A model generated the notes under the pieces. The model made no database searches. It saw only the letters and a program-made list of their open reading frames with translations, and was not told where the DNA came from. Positions 1 to 8,507 of a DNA stretch of 64,000 nt are shown piece by piece. The DNA is from an uncultured Acetatifactor sp. Lineage in GTDB: Bacteria; Bacillota; Clostridia; Lachnospirales; Lachnospiraceae. The position numbers and the translations under genes are program-made. How positions within the stretch are numbered: the first letter of the stretch is position 1; every line of letters starts with the position of its first letter. Location of the stretch: NCBI GenBank assembly GCA_910578185.1, contig CAJTPN010000009.1, forward strand, positions 74,455-138,454, written 5' to 3'.

Positions 1-1008
1 TTAGGGCATACAGTTGTGATCGTAATCGGTGATTTTACCGGCAAAATCGGAGATCCAACGGGGAGGAGCAAGGGAAGAAAGGCTATGACGGACAGCGAAG
101 TGCTTCTAAATGCCCAGACATATCAGGAACAGATTTTTCATATCCTGAACCGGGATCGGACGCAGGTTCGCTATAACGGGGAATGGCTGGAGATGTTGAA
201 TTTAAACGAAGTGCTGAAGCTGGCTTCCACCATCACCGTGGCCAGGATGATGGAACGTGATGATTTTCAAAGACGTTTTCGGGGAGGCGTTCCCATTGGA
301 CTTCATGAATTCTTTTATCCGCTTCTGCAGGCATATGATTCTTTGGAGCTGAAGGCGGATCTGGAATTGGGAGGCTTGGACCAGACCTTTAATGTCCTTA
401 TGGGTAGAAGCCTGCAAAAAGATTGGGGACAGGAACCGCAGGCGGCGCTGTTTATGCCTCTTTTGGAGGGAATCGACGGCGTGGAAAAGATGAGCAAAAG
501 CCTGGGAAATTATATCGGAGTTTATGAGAGTGCCTCTGAAATGTTTACCAAAGTTATGCAGGTGCCGGATAAATTGATTGTGAAGTATTTTGAACTGACT
601 ACGGACATCATGCCGGAGGATTTGGACAAAATCAAAGAACAGCTTGCAGATGGAGTAAATCCCAAAGATTGTAAGCTGCTTTTGGCCAGGGCTGTGACTT
701 CTCTTTATCACTCTGCGGAAGAATGTGAGGCTGCGGAGGCATTTTTCAGGGAGGCATATACAAATAAGGGGGTTCCGGAGCAGGTGGAAAGCCTGCCTGT
801 GGTGCTGGAAAAAGGTACCTTACATGACTGCGTCAGGCCGCTTATCAGCGCAGGTGTGGTTGCCAGCGGAGCGGAATTCCGTAGATTGGTTTCCCAGGGA
901 GGTGTGCGTAAAAACGGTATTCAGGTGACCATCTTGGAGGAGGCGATACAGACGGGGGATATCCTGAAAGTAGGTAAAAGAAAATTTGTGCGCGTGGAGT
1001 TGTGCTGA
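1..1008 (+). CDS. tyrS: Tyrosyl-tRNA synthetase, 5' end outside window
   Basis: Class I aminoacyl-tRNA synthetase that charges tRNA-Tyr in the cytoplasm. The reading frame is open from base 1 (LGHTVV, then GDFTGKIGDPTGRS, typical of bacterial TyrS), so the true start and the HIGH motif lie upstream; the GTG at 16 is only an internal codon. The tyrosine-binding GGLDQ block is near 370-384, the KMSKS loop is at 487-501, and an S4-type RNA-binding domain closes the protein (about 825-1000). Length and motifs to the stop are normal for the family. It is a housekeeping gene separated from the accessory genes downstream by a hairpin and a new promoter. Confidence 0.97.
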   Translation, partial: LGHTVVIVIGDFTGKIGDPTGRSKGRKAMTDSEVLLNAQTYQEQIFHILNRDRTQVRYNGEWLEMLNLNEVLKLASTITVARMMERDDFQRRFRGGVPIGLHEFFYPLLQAYDSLELKADLELGGLDQTFNVLMGRSLQKDWGQEPQAALFMPLLEGIDGVEKMSKSLGNYIGVYESASEMFTKVMQVPDKLIVKYFELTTDIMPEDLDKIKEQLADGVNPKDCKLLLARAVTSLYHSAEECEAAEAFFREAYTNKGVPEQVESLPVVLEKGTLHDCVRPLISAGVVASGAEFRRLVSQGGVRKNGIQVTILEEAIQTGDILKVGKRKFVRVELC

Positions 1009-1049
1009 TTTGCCGTAAGGCATTGTATTCTATGATATGTGTATTCACA

Positions 1050-1075
1050 ACAGTTCAGCGGCCTGTCTGAACTGT
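1050..1075. terminator. 9-bp hairpin after tyrS
   Basis: ACAGTTCAG at 1050-1058 pairs perfectly with CTGAACTGT at 1067-1075 around an 8-base loop. It sits 41 bases after the tyrS stop and 30 bases before the next promoter, where a terminator is expected, but it lacks a good U-tract. It may be a weak terminator or a processing site. Confidence 0.4.
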
Positions 1076-1105
1076 AGCCCTTTATAAAAAAACGGAAAAA
1101 AATGG

Positions 1106-1134
1106 TTGACATTTACGCCCGTATTGCTTATACT
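1106..1134 (+). promoter_or_regulatory. Strong sigma-A promoter of the mini-ORF/ABC cluster
   Basis: TTGACA at 1106-1111, a 17-base spacer and TATACT at 1129-1134. It is among the best promoter matches in the window. It stands directly ahead of a mini-ORF with a strong ribosome binding site and then an attenuator, which suggests high transcription of the short leader and conditional read-through into the ABC genes. Confidence 0.85.
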
Positions 1135-1170
1135 AGAAAAGTAAAAAAATTAAGGAAAGGAGGCAATGAA

Positions 1171-1248
1171 ATGATGTTGAAGCATTTTGAAAGAGATTAC
1201 AACAAAAAAGAAAGAAATTGTCTCCCGGTATATCGCGACTTGAATTGA
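1171..1248 (+). CDS. 25-residue mini-ORF ahead of the ABC exporter genes
   Basis: ATG at 1171 has AAAGGAGG about 8 bases upstream, and the frame runs 25 codons to TGA at 1246-1248. The peptide begins MMLKHFERDY and ends LPVYRDLN. It is charged, has a single Cys (residue 17) and no membrane segment. An ATG at 1166 in another frame stops after two codons. The gene lies between a consensus promoter and an intrinsic terminator, so a short abundant transcript is expected. It could be a secreted or modified peptide precursor handled by the adjacent ABC exporters, or a leader peptide controlling attenuation. There is no run of one amino acid as in classical attenuators. I do not recognise the peptide family. 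Confidence 0.55.
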   Translation: MMLKHFERDYNKKERNCLPVYRDLN

Positions 1249-1308
1249 TCCGTTTAGCAGCTGTGTGTTTGTTCACAGAGTTTTGCCTGAACAGAGAGAT
1301 TATATTGA

Positions 1309-1343
1309 GCCATGACTACTTTAGCAGGAGTCATGGCTTTTTG
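1309..1343 (+). terminator. Intrinsic terminator / attenuator before the first ABC gene
   Basis: GCCATGACT (1309-1317) pairs with AGTCATGGC (1329-1337) and is followed by TTTTTG. It lies between the mini-ORF and the ABC gene with no obvious second promoter after it, so transcription of the ABC genes probably depends on read-through. A smaller hairpin, CTGTG/CACAG, lies just upstream (1261-1278) and could take part in alternative folding. Confidence 0.75.
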
Positions 1344-1393
1344 TTGTGATTCGGGAGGTTGAAGCAAAAGGTAAATGGAAGGAGGATTTTCCA

Positions 1394-3709
1394 ATGAATT
1401 TACCGAACAGTTTTATCAGCGTTGTCCGTAAATATGGGATTGCACAGGAGGATATTATCTTTGCGGCAATGGCGGACTTTGATGTAGAGTACCGCTTTGC
1501 GAATTCCATTGCGGCGATCACCAAAGAAAAGCTGATTTTGGCGGCTTATCCTTATCAGGAGAATGCCGAATATGATTTTGGGGGATATGGCGGATGGCAG
1601 GTGAAAGATCCGACACTGTCCGAAGAACCGGCGGTTCAGATTTTTGAACTGGAAAATGCGGAGACCATGGAGGTCATCCGGCAGGTTGCAACCGGTTTGC
1701 TCATGGTAAAAATAGACGGTGTGGAGCGTAATTTATGTCACTTTTCCAATACCAGGATGGAATCCTTTCTGCGTATTTGTCGTCTGTTTGAAAAGTTGAA
1801 AAAGGGAGAAGAAATCACCAAGGAGGATCTGGACGTAAAGCGGGGCAAGGAATGCTGCCCTAAGTGCGGTATGATTTATCCCGATCAAGAGAGGAAAATC
1901 TGTCCAAAGTGTATGGACAAAAAGTCCATTTTACTGCGGGTGATGGGGTATTTTAAACCATACAAAAAATACCTGGCGGTAATGGTGCTGTGTTATCTGG
2001 GTACGGCGGTGCTGAATTTGGTGTGGCCTTATTTGAGCGGTACGGTGCTGTATGACAATGTACTTGCGAGGAACGAGGCGTTTCTAACAATGCTCCAGCT
2101 TCCCGCAGGCCGCTTTGTGACCGCGTTGACCATACTGGTGCTGGCCATGATTGTGACCAAGGTAATGATTCAAGGGGTGGGAATTCTACAGGGCGTATTG
2201 ACGGCAAAGATTGCGCCGGAGGTTGTGGCCAAGCTGAAAAGTCAGGTTTTTACCTCCATGGGCAGACTCTCCATCAGTTTTTATTCCAGACGGCAGACCG
2301 GAGGCCTGATGACCAGGGTTTCCGATGATTCGGAGCAAATAACAAGCTTTTTCATTGACGGCATTCCGTATTTCTTTATTAATGTTGGAAATATTCTTTT
2401 CACATGTGTGATTATGTTTACGCTGAATCCGCTTTTGGCGCTGGCGACCATTATCCTGATGCCGATACTTGTGGTAATCAGCTACCGGATGATACCTCAT
2501 TTATGGCATTATTATGGCAAGCAGCATCGGGCAAATCGACGCATGAAAGGGCAGATGAATGAGAACCTTACCGGCGCCAGAGTGGTTAAGGCTTTCGGGC
2601 AACAGGCGCAGGAGATGACACGTTTCACTAAAAGCAACGGCAAGCTAAGGGATGCGCAAATGGATGTGGCCCGCTATGACAATAAGTTTTTTGCGCTGTA
2701 TTGTTCGGTGGAGGATACTATCAGCTTCCTTGTGTGGGCCGTGGGCGGTGCCATGATAATCGGAGGCTCCAATATTGAACTGGGACTTCTGCTGACATTT
2801 TCCGGATATGTGGGGCAACTGAAAGGGCCGCTGGAATTTATGTCCCGTATTATTCGTTGGTATACCAACTGTATGAACTCAGCGCAAAGGATGTTTGAGA
2901 TTATTGATGCGGTTCCGGAAGTAAAAGAGGCGTCGGATCCCATTCGGCCCGAGACGCTCCGGGGAGAAATTGAGCTGAAAAATGTTACCTTTGGATATGA
3001 GGCTCATAAACCGATTTTGAAGGATATCAGTTTTCATGTGGAGGCCGGGGAAGTATTTGGTATTGTGGGACGTTCCGGAGCCGGAAAGTCTACTTTGGTG
3101 AATCTGATATCCCGCCTTTATGATACCCAGGAAGGGGAAGTATTGGTGGACGGGGTCAATGTAAAACAGTACGGATTCCGGGAGCTGCGCAAAAATGTGG
3201 CCATGGTGTCGCAGGAAACCTATATTTTTATGGGAACGGTGGCGGAAAATATCGCATATGCCAGACCGGAGGCCACCAGGGAAGAGATTATTCGTGCTGC
3301 CATCCAGGCCAATGCGCATGATTTTATCTGCAAGATGCCTGAAGGCTATGATACGCTGCTTGGTTCCTCCAGCCGTTCTCTTTCCGGCGGAGAGAAACAG
3401 AGAATATCCATTGCAAGAGCAATTCTGGCGGATCCCAAGATATTGATTCTGGACGAAGCCACATCTGCGGTGGATACGGAGACGGAATTGGCCATTCAGA
3501 AGGCTTTGGAGAAGCTGGAAAAGGGAAGGACGGTACTGTCCATTGCCCACAGACTTTCCACCCTTCGGAATGCAACACATTTGATCGTTTTGGATGACGG
3601 CAGGTTGACTGAGTCGGGAACTCATGAGGAATTATTGGCAAAGAAAGGAACGTTCTATAAACTGAGTGAGCTGCAGACCAAGGCGCTCGCTATGCGTGGA
3701 ATTGAGTAG
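1394..3709 (+). CDS. ABC exporter half-transporter with N-terminal extra domain and zinc ribbon
   Basis: 771-residue fused permease/ATPase. Residues 1-150 form an extra domain of unknown role. Residues about 152-178 hold a CPKC...CPKC zinc ribbon, followed by six membrane segments (about 195-470) of the type I exporter fold. In the ATPase, Walker A GRSGAGKST is near 559, signature LSGGEKQR near 663 and Walker B ILILDEATS near 684. The start at 1394 was chosen for AAGGAGG at 1379-1385; an upstream in-frame start at 1346 overlaps the attenuator region. The DUF1854 gene and a second similar exporter follow, so the two probably form a heterodimer. The architecture matches ABC proteins annotated as cyanophycin metabolism-associated. 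The substrate is unknown. Confidence 0.85.
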   Translation: MNLPNSFISVVRKYGIAQEDIIFAAMADFDVEYRFANSIAAITKEKLILAAYPYQENAEYDFGGYGGWQVKDPTLSEEPAVQIFELENAETMEVIRQVATGLLMVKIDGVERNLCHFSNTRMESFLRICRLFEKLKKGEEITKEDLDVKRGKECCPKCGMIYPDQERKICPKCMDKKSILLRVMGYFKPYKKYLAVMVLCYLGTAVLNLVWPYLSGTVLYDNVLARNEAFLTMLQLPAGRFVTALTILVLAMIVTKVMIQGVGILQGVLTAKIAPEVVAKLKSQVFTSMGRLSISFYSRRQTGGLMTRVSDDSEQITSFFIDGIPYFFINVGNILFTCVIMFTLNPLLALATIILMPILVVISYRMIPHLWHYYGKQHRANRRMKGQMNENLTGARVVKAFGQQAQEMTRFTKSNGKLRDAQMDVARYDNKFFALYCSVEDTISFLVWAVGGAMIIGGSNIELGLLLTFSGYVGQLKGPLEFMSRIIRWYTNCMNSAQRMFEIIDAVPEVKEASDPIRPETLRGEIELKNVTFGYEAHKPILKDISFHVEAGEVFGIVGRSGAGKSTLVNLISRLYDTQEGEVLVDGVNVKQYGFRELRKNVAMVSQETYIFMGTVAENIAYARPEATREEIIRAAIQANAHDFICKMPEGYDTLLGSSSRSLSGGEKQRISIARAILADPKILILDEATSAVDTETELAIQKALEKLEKGRTVLSIAHRLSTLRNATHLIVLDDGRLTESGTHEELLAKKGTFYKLSELQTKALAMRGIE

Positions 3710-3741
3710 AGATATTTTATTGTGTTCAGTAAATTTAAACA

Positions 3742-3810
3742 GCATCTGCCGCACAATTCTTTTAGGCCGGAAATGGTTCTCGGTATTTCAGGATACTATC
3801 TGGCAGATGC
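3742..3810. other. Inverted repeat in the ABC-DUF1854 intergenic region
   Basis: GCATCTGCC (3742-3750) and GGCAGATGC (3802-3810) are perfect 9-base complements separated by 51 bases. The 124-base gap between two genes of one apparent operon has no other feature. The repeat could fold as an mRNA stem that adjusts relative expression. No U-tract follows, so it is not a typical terminator. Confidence 0.4.
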
Positions 3811-3833
3811 GGAACTTAAAATAGGAGGTCTAT

Positions 3834-4412
3834 ATGGACGAGAATGAAAATAATATGCCGGATCTGCTGGATCTGGATGAATTTGATGAGGAAGCCTTGA
3901 AGGCGGAGTCTGCGGAATTATTGGAAATGCGGTTTTTAAACGGCGAAAATGCCGTTTTTTGCAGGACGGAAGGTGGGTTTATCTCGCTGAAGACAGGGGA
4001 TAAGACCTATGACAGAGTTGGGGTATATCTTACTTTCCCGCTGACCAATCCGGAGGAATTTATCTCAATCCGCGAAGCGGACGAGAAGGCAAAGGAAATT
4101 GGCATTGTGGAGAAACTTGGCGCACTGCCGAAAGATCAACAGGAAATGTTGCGGGAACAGATCAAGCTGCGCTATTTTATGCCTGTGATTACCAAGGTAT
4201 TGGATGTGAAGGATGAGTATGGATATGCCTATTGGAATGTAACTACTACCTTTGGCGCCTGCCGTTTCACCACGCAGATGAGCGGTGATGCGGTGATTCA
4301 TTTAAGTGATTCCAGACTTCTGGTGACGGATATAGATGGAAACCGTTATGAGATTCCGGATTTCTATCAGCTTGGTGTTATGGAGCGCAAAAAGCTGGAT
4401 CTGTTTATCTGA
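3834..4412 (+). CDS. DUF1854 family protein
   Basis: 192 residues, acidic at the N-terminus and without membrane segments or signal peptide. The segment with the Arg-Tyr-Phe-Met-Pro-Val-Ile block, the aromatic stretch GYAYWNVTT and the later DIDGNRYEIPD is characteristic of DUF1854 as I know it, a domain found beside or fused to ABC transporters. AGGAGG at 3823-3828 supports the start. It lies between two ABC exporter genes in the same direction, so it is probably a cytoplasmic partner of the exporter. Its biochemical role is not established; the link to cyanophycin-type metabolism comes from annotations in other bacteria, and no cyanophycin synthetase gene is visible here. Confidence 0.75.
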   Translation: MDENENNMPDLLDLDEFDEEALKAESAELLEMRFLNGENAVFCRTEGGFISLKTGDKTYDRVGVYLTFPLTNPEEFISIREADEKAKEIGIVEKLGALPKDQQEMLREQIKLRYFMPVITKVLDVKDEYGYAYWNVTTTFGACRFTTQMSGDAVIHLSDSRLLVTDIDGNRYEIPDFYQLGVMERKKLDLFI

Positions 4413-4513
4413 AACCGGAGGAATGCGGAACTGAAAAACCCATCCATAGAAACTTCAGTTGCGGTAAAAGGAACCGATAAGGACGGATGCGCAACGGAAA
4501 TAGAGAGGTATTT

Positions 4514-6811
4514 ATGAAGCTATTGTATAAATTGAGTGAAACGCAGATGAATGCCCTCTCCCTGGGGGAGGGGGAGCTGCTGCGTTATTGCGTGCCGGTG
4601 GATTTGCAATTTGATAATCAGACCAAACAGGTGGGCGAAGCCTATGCGGAAAAGGTCTGGCTTGTAGTGACTACGGCGCGTTTTCTGGTGATGGATGAGG
4701 AGACGGTAACGGCATCTTTTCTGTTGGCCCACTGCGAGAAGATCAAATGTGAACATCAGGTTCACAGCGGGATTGTCACTGTGCAGTTAAAGGACACACC
4801 GGACAAAAAACGTGGGGAGATGGAGGCGTCGAGCGGAAAAGGGGATTGTGTGGAACTGTCCGGTAAAATAATCTGCGTGGCCCGTTTCTCCATGAAGCAT
4901 ATCGTCAGGGTCTCCTATGCGATTCGGGGAGCCCAAACCATTATCACGGCCATGAATAAGGGCGTGAATCCTCAGGATGCGGAAATCGTGAACAGTGTGG
5001 AATATGAAAAGTACTGTGAAAAGTGCGGCAGAGCGCTTCCAGGAACCAGCAAGTGTCCATATTGTGAGGGAAAGGCCGATATTTTAAAGAAATTTATGGC
5101 GCTGTGCGGTGATCATTTGGGGAAGCTGCTGCTGGTCTCTCTGACTATGACGCTGATTGCAGCAGTGAACTTGATTACACCTATGATACAACGTAATTTT
5201 ATTGACGGCGTTTTGGCTTCGGGCAACGGAAATTGGATAGATTTATGGATATTTGTGGGAATTTCTTTTTTCCTGTTGGTTGCCCGGATTTTGCTGGAGG
5301 TATATCAGTATTGGCAGTGCGTGTTGCTGGGATCATCTCTTAGCATGACTCTTCGGAGCAAATTGTATTACAAGATCCAATCCCTTTCCCTTTCCTTTAT
5401 CAACAACCGGAAGCCGGGGGAGTTGATGAACCGTGTTTCCAAGGATACGAGTCAGATAGGGAATTTTATGGAAGAGGTGTTTGGGGGGATGTTTTCCACG
5501 CTGTTGACCATGATCGTGTCGTTGGTAATGATGATGATTATCAGCTGGAAAATGACATTGATGTCAATGATATTTATCGTGGTGGTGTTTACGACCATGA
5601 AAGCATTCTGGCATCATATTCGCTGCATTTTTCACAAGCAATGGCTAAAGTTGGATGATTTGGCCAGCAGCTTACAGGATATTATTTCCGGTATGCGGGT
5701 GGTGAAATCCTTCGGTAAAGAGGAGAGAGAAGCGGCGCGTTTCCAGGAAAAAGCGGAGGAGTTTGCAGCCATAAACAAAAGGAACGAAACCTTTTGGGCG
5801 GTGTTTTTCCCGATTATGACTTTTTTAATGGGAGCGGGAACCTATATTGCGGTGTATTTCGGCGGTATGGATGTGTTGTATGGCAATATGACCATGGGGC
5901 AGTTGGTACAGTTTATCACTTACTGCGGTTATCTATTTGGGCCTTTGAGCTGGATGACCTATCTGCCCAGGGCGGTGATGCAGATGGTTACCAGCCTGAA
6001 CAGAATATATGATGTGCTGGATGAAACGCCGGTAATTGCAGATATGGAGGACAGCAGGGCGTTTCCCATAGAGGGAGCGTTTACGTTTGAGGAGGTGTCC
6101 TTTGGTTATCATAGTTATGAGCCGGTGCTGGAAAACATCAGTTTCCAGGTGGAACCAGGGGAGATGATAGGTCTGGTAGGGGCTTCCGGGACGGGCAAAT
6201 CCACGCTGATCAATCTGATCATGAGACTGTATGACGTGGATCAGGGCAAGATTACGCTGGATGGGGTGGATCTGCGAAAGGTACAAACGGAAAGTCTGCA
6301 CAAGCAGATCGGTGTGGTGCTGCAGGAAACATTTTTGTTTTCCGGAAGTATTCTAGCGAATATTCGTTTTGCCAGACAGGATGCTTCTTTGGCGGAGGTG
6401 ATTCAGGCGGCGAAAGCGGCCAACGCTCACGACTTTATTTGCAAGACTCCCGATGGGTACAATACCTATGTGGGTGAGCACGGCTATAATCTCTCCGGCG
6501 GCGAACGTCAGCGAATTGCCATTGCCAGGGCGATTTTAAATAATCCCAGACTTCTGATCTTGGACGAAGCCACATCCGCTCTGGATACTGAGAGCGAATT
6601 TCTGATTCAGCAGGCACTGGATCGCCTGGTAAAGGGTAGGACCACATTTGCCATTGCCCACCGTCTTTCCACGCTGCGCAATGCGGATCGCCTGGTGGTA
6701 ATAGATAAGCATGGGATTGCCGAGATAGGAACACACAACGAATTGTTGGAGAAGAAAGGAATTTATTACGGACTGGTGACTGCGCAGTTAAAGATGGCGG
6801 AGGGGCGATAA
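4514..6811 (+). CDS. Second ABC exporter half-transporter with zinc ribbon
   Basis: 765 residues, same plan as the exporter at 1394-3709: an N-terminal extra domain (1-160), a CEKC...CPYC zinc ribbon (about 167-188), six membrane segments, then an ATPase with Walker A GASGTGKST near 556, LSGGERQR near 660 and LLILDEATSALD near 680. The start at 4514 follows AGAGAGG; the ATG at 4487 is poorly placed. Both half-transporters keep complete ATPase motifs, so neither site is degenerate as in some heterodimeric exporters. The N-terminal domains of the two proteins are only loosely alike. Likely a partner of the first exporter and the DUF1854 protein. Confidence 0.85.
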   Translation: MKLLYKLSETQMNALSLGEGELLRYCVPVDLQFDNQTKQVGEAYAEKVWLVVTTARFLVMDEETVTASFLLAHCEKIKCEHQVHSGIVTVQLKDTPDKKRGEMEASSGKGDCVELSGKIICVARFSMKHIVRVSYAIRGAQTIITAMNKGVNPQDAEIVNSVEYEKYCEKCGRALPGTSKCPYCEGKADILKKFMALCGDHLGKLLLVSLTMTLIAAVNLITPMIQRNFIDGVLASGNGNWIDLWIFVGISFFLLVARILLEVYQYWQCVLLGSSLSMTLRSKLYYKIQSLSLSFINNRKPGELMNRVSKDTSQIGNFMEEVFGGMFSTLLTMIVSLVMMMIISWKMTLMSMIFIVVVFTTMKAFWHHIRCIFHKQWLKLDDLASSLQDIISGMRVVKSFGKEEREAARFQEKAEEFAAINKRNETFWAVFFPIMTFLMGAGTYIAVYFGGMDVLYGNMTMGQLVQFITYCGYLFGPLSWMTYLPRAVMQMVTSLNRIYDVLDETPVIADMEDSRAFPIEGAFTFEEVSFGYHSYEPVLENISFQVEPGEMIGLVGASGTGKSTLINLIMRLYDVDQGKITLDGVDLRKVQTESLHKQIGVVLQETFLFSGSILANIRFARQDASLAEVIQAAKAANAHDFICKTPDGYNTYVGEHGYNLSGGERQRIAIARAILNNPRLLILDEATSALDTESEFLIQQALDRLVKGRTTFAIAHRLSTLRNADRLVVIDKHGIAEIGTHNELLEKKGIYYGLVTAQLKMAEGR

Positions 6812-7160
6812 CTTCCGGGTATCTTGCGGGCGCTATCACTTGAAACAGGGGATTTTCATAGAGGTGTAGCGGTTTACTTCCGCAAGTAATGAGCCGGGCA
6901 GAAGGCAAACCGGAGGTAGACTTGCTAAAAGCCGACGAATGTAGGATAAAACTCTCAACATGGTTGGGAGTTTTATTACTGTCAGAACTAAACCTGGTGG
7001 TATCAGGTCAACGCTATTAACAAGAAAACCCTCAAAACTTAACCAACCGGCTTAAGTACGAAGGATACTTATAAAATGTCGGGCGGCTTCCGGCGATGGC
7101 CGGGTATTAGAAACGAAAGAAAGTCTATTTACCAAACAGGTATATTATAAAAAGCTGTAT
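6812..7160 (+). ncRNA. Candidate structured non-coding RNA region
   Basis: No plausible gene fits between the second exporter and the promoter at 7221. Several local stems are visible: TTACTT-CCGC-AAGTAA (6874-6889), CCGG/CCGG (6894-6897 with 6910-6913), and a 14-base stem with a 3-base loop (6946-6959 with 6963-6976). The density of short stems and purine-rich linkers resembles long structured Firmicute RNAs, but I cannot assign a family. The long stem alone could be the operon terminator, and the rest might then be a leader or nothing. Confidence 0.3.
6946..6976. terminator. 14-bp hairpin terminator after the ABC/DUF1854 genes
   Basis: ATAAAACTCTCAAC pairs with GTTGGGAGTTTTAT around the loop ATG, with one G-U pair. 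The A-rich 5' arm and T-rich 3' arm fit a bidirectional intrinsic terminator 135 bases after the ABC stop. It may instead be part of a larger structured RNA. Confidence 0.6.
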
Positions 7161-7220
7161 AAAAAGAATTGCCAACGTTTACTTGGCAGAAACAGTGGTG
7201 CCTTGGAACCTTACATTTAC

Positions 7221-7249
7221 TTTACAACGAAGGAAATTCAAGATATAAT
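7221..7249 (+). promoter_or_regulatory. Sigma-A promoter of the pseudokinase-vWA-PurA-like genes
   Basis: TTTACA at 7221-7226, a 17-base spacer and TATAAT at 7244-7249, ending 24 bases before the ATG at 7274. It separates this gene set from the ABC cluster upstream. Confidence 0.75.
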
Positions 7250-7273
7250 TTATAGTGACAGGGAAAGGAACGG

Positions 7274-8335
7274 ATGAAAATGGCCATTCTGAAATGTAAG
7301 ATGTGTGGGGGAACTTTGGAGTATTTGTCGGGGCAGAATCTGGCGGTTTGTCCTTATTGCGGCAGTAAGTCCACCGTATTTGACCAGGATCAGAAGCTTT
7401 TTGAGCAGTTTCAGAACCAGTTTGCCGTGCTGTTGAACCAATCGCCAAAGCCTGGACCGGAAGAAGGATTTTGGGTGGAAGCAAACAGGGAGGAGCTGGT
7501 CAGGGAAGACGGGGAGAAGATAGAGATCAAATATCTTGCCAAGCGTCGTGCGGATATGTGTACCATGTATGTGGCGAGGTACAGCATCATATATCTCTTT
7601 GAAGAAAGACACAGGGAATACGCCGAGCGCTACAGGGAAATGATACAAAAGATCAAATATCCCAATCAGGAAATGGAAAAGGAACTTTCAAAATACATAC
7701 CGGAACTATTGACGGAATACAGACTTACCGACGGTCGGATATTTGTGGCAGTTCGTAAAAGGGAAGGTGTGTATCCGTTGCAGATGCTGGGCATATTGTT
7801 GGATCGTCATGTGGCCTGGATTATCAGCAGGCTGGAAAATCTGTGCTGTCTGCTGGACTACAATGATATGGTTTTGAATGCTTTAACGCCGGAAAATTTA
7901 TTTGTGGATCCGGCCAATCATCAGATTTATCTCTATGGAGGCTGGTGGTTTGCCGGCTATCAGGGGGCGAAAGCATCGGGAGCGTCAGAGGCTGTGATCC
8001 CCTGTCTGGGGGCGGGGAGAATGGGATTAGGAAAGCATGTGGCCGGACAAATGCCGCGCAACAGGATACGAACCGATTTGGAGAGTATTCGGCTCACCGG
8101 GATAAAGTTGCTGGGCTATGCCGACCGGGAAGCTTTGAAACAGGATACCCTTCTGCCGAAACCTTTTCGGGACTTTCTGCTGGATAGGCCGGAGCATACA
8201 CCGAAGGCGGATTTTGCCAGGTGGGATCGGGTCTTGCTTTCTTCCTATGGGGAGAGGAAGTTTATTCCTCTTGCCATGACGGAGGAAGAAATATACAGCA
8301 GAACGTGTGAGGAAAATGATTCATCAGGGGGCTGA
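7274..8335 (+). CDS. Zinc-ribbon protein with degenerate kinase-like domain
   Basis: 353 residues, cytoplasmic. C8, C11, C26 and C29 form an N-terminal CxxC...CPYCG zinc ribbon. Around residues 201-212 the segment LTPENLFVD resembles the catalytic loop of Ser/Thr protein kinases (consensus HxDxxPENI), but the His-x-Asp position reads LNAL, and the DFG position about ten residues later reads YGGW. No glycine-rich loop or VAIK lysine is obvious. I infer a pseudokinase: the fold is kept and the chemistry lost. It is transcribed ahead of a vWA gene and a PurA-like gene, so it is probably a regulatory or scaffold partner. TerY-P-type systems also pair vWA and kinase-like proteins; that is an analogy only. 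Confidence 0.55.
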   Translation: MKMAILKCKMCGGTLEYLSGQNLAVCPYCGSKSTVFDQDQKLFEQFQNQFAVLLNQSPKPGPEEGFWVEANREELVREDGEKIEIKYLAKRRADMCTMYVARYSIIYLFEERHREYAERYREMIQKIKYPNQEMEKELSKYIPELLTEYRLTDGRIFVAVRKREGVYPLQMLGILLDRHVAWIISRLENLCCLLDYNDMVLNALTPENLFVDPANHQIYLYGGWWFAGYQGAKASGASEAVIPCLGAGRMGLGKHVAGQMPRNRIRTDLESIRLTGIKLLGYADREALKQDTLLPKPFRDFLLDRPEHTPKADFARWDRVLLSSYGERKFIPLAMTEEEIYSRTCEENDSSGG

Positions 8336-8346
8336 AAACGGCGGAT

Positions 8347-8395
8347 GCTCCACCTTGGCAAGCTTAGTGGTGCGGCGTTTCCCAAGTGGAGGGTG
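8347..8395. other. Imperfect hairpin between the pseudokinase and vWA genes
   Basis: CTCCACCTTGG near 8348 is nearly complementary to CCAAGTGGAG near 8386, with one bulged base. It lies in the 170-base gap between two co-directional genes. No U-run follows, so it may modulate rather than end transcription. Confidence 0.35.
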
Positions 8396-8507
8396 CAGAT
8401 TTGGGGAATGCGTATGTAGATGTGCCCCCATGTAAATCACTTCTTAGGGCGGTTTATAAAGCGGCCTTGGGAGATCATAAATTAGATGGGAAAGGATGGG
8501 TATTAAA

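Noticed and set aside
1346..1393. Longer start for the first ABC gene
   Set aside because: It would begin within a few bases of the terminator and lacks a ribosome binding site, while 1394 has AAGGAGG at ideal spacing.
2879..3625. 248-codon minus-strand frame opposite the first ABC ATPase domain
   Set aside because: Antisense to Walker and signature motifs; the same artefact occurs opposite the other ABC genes.
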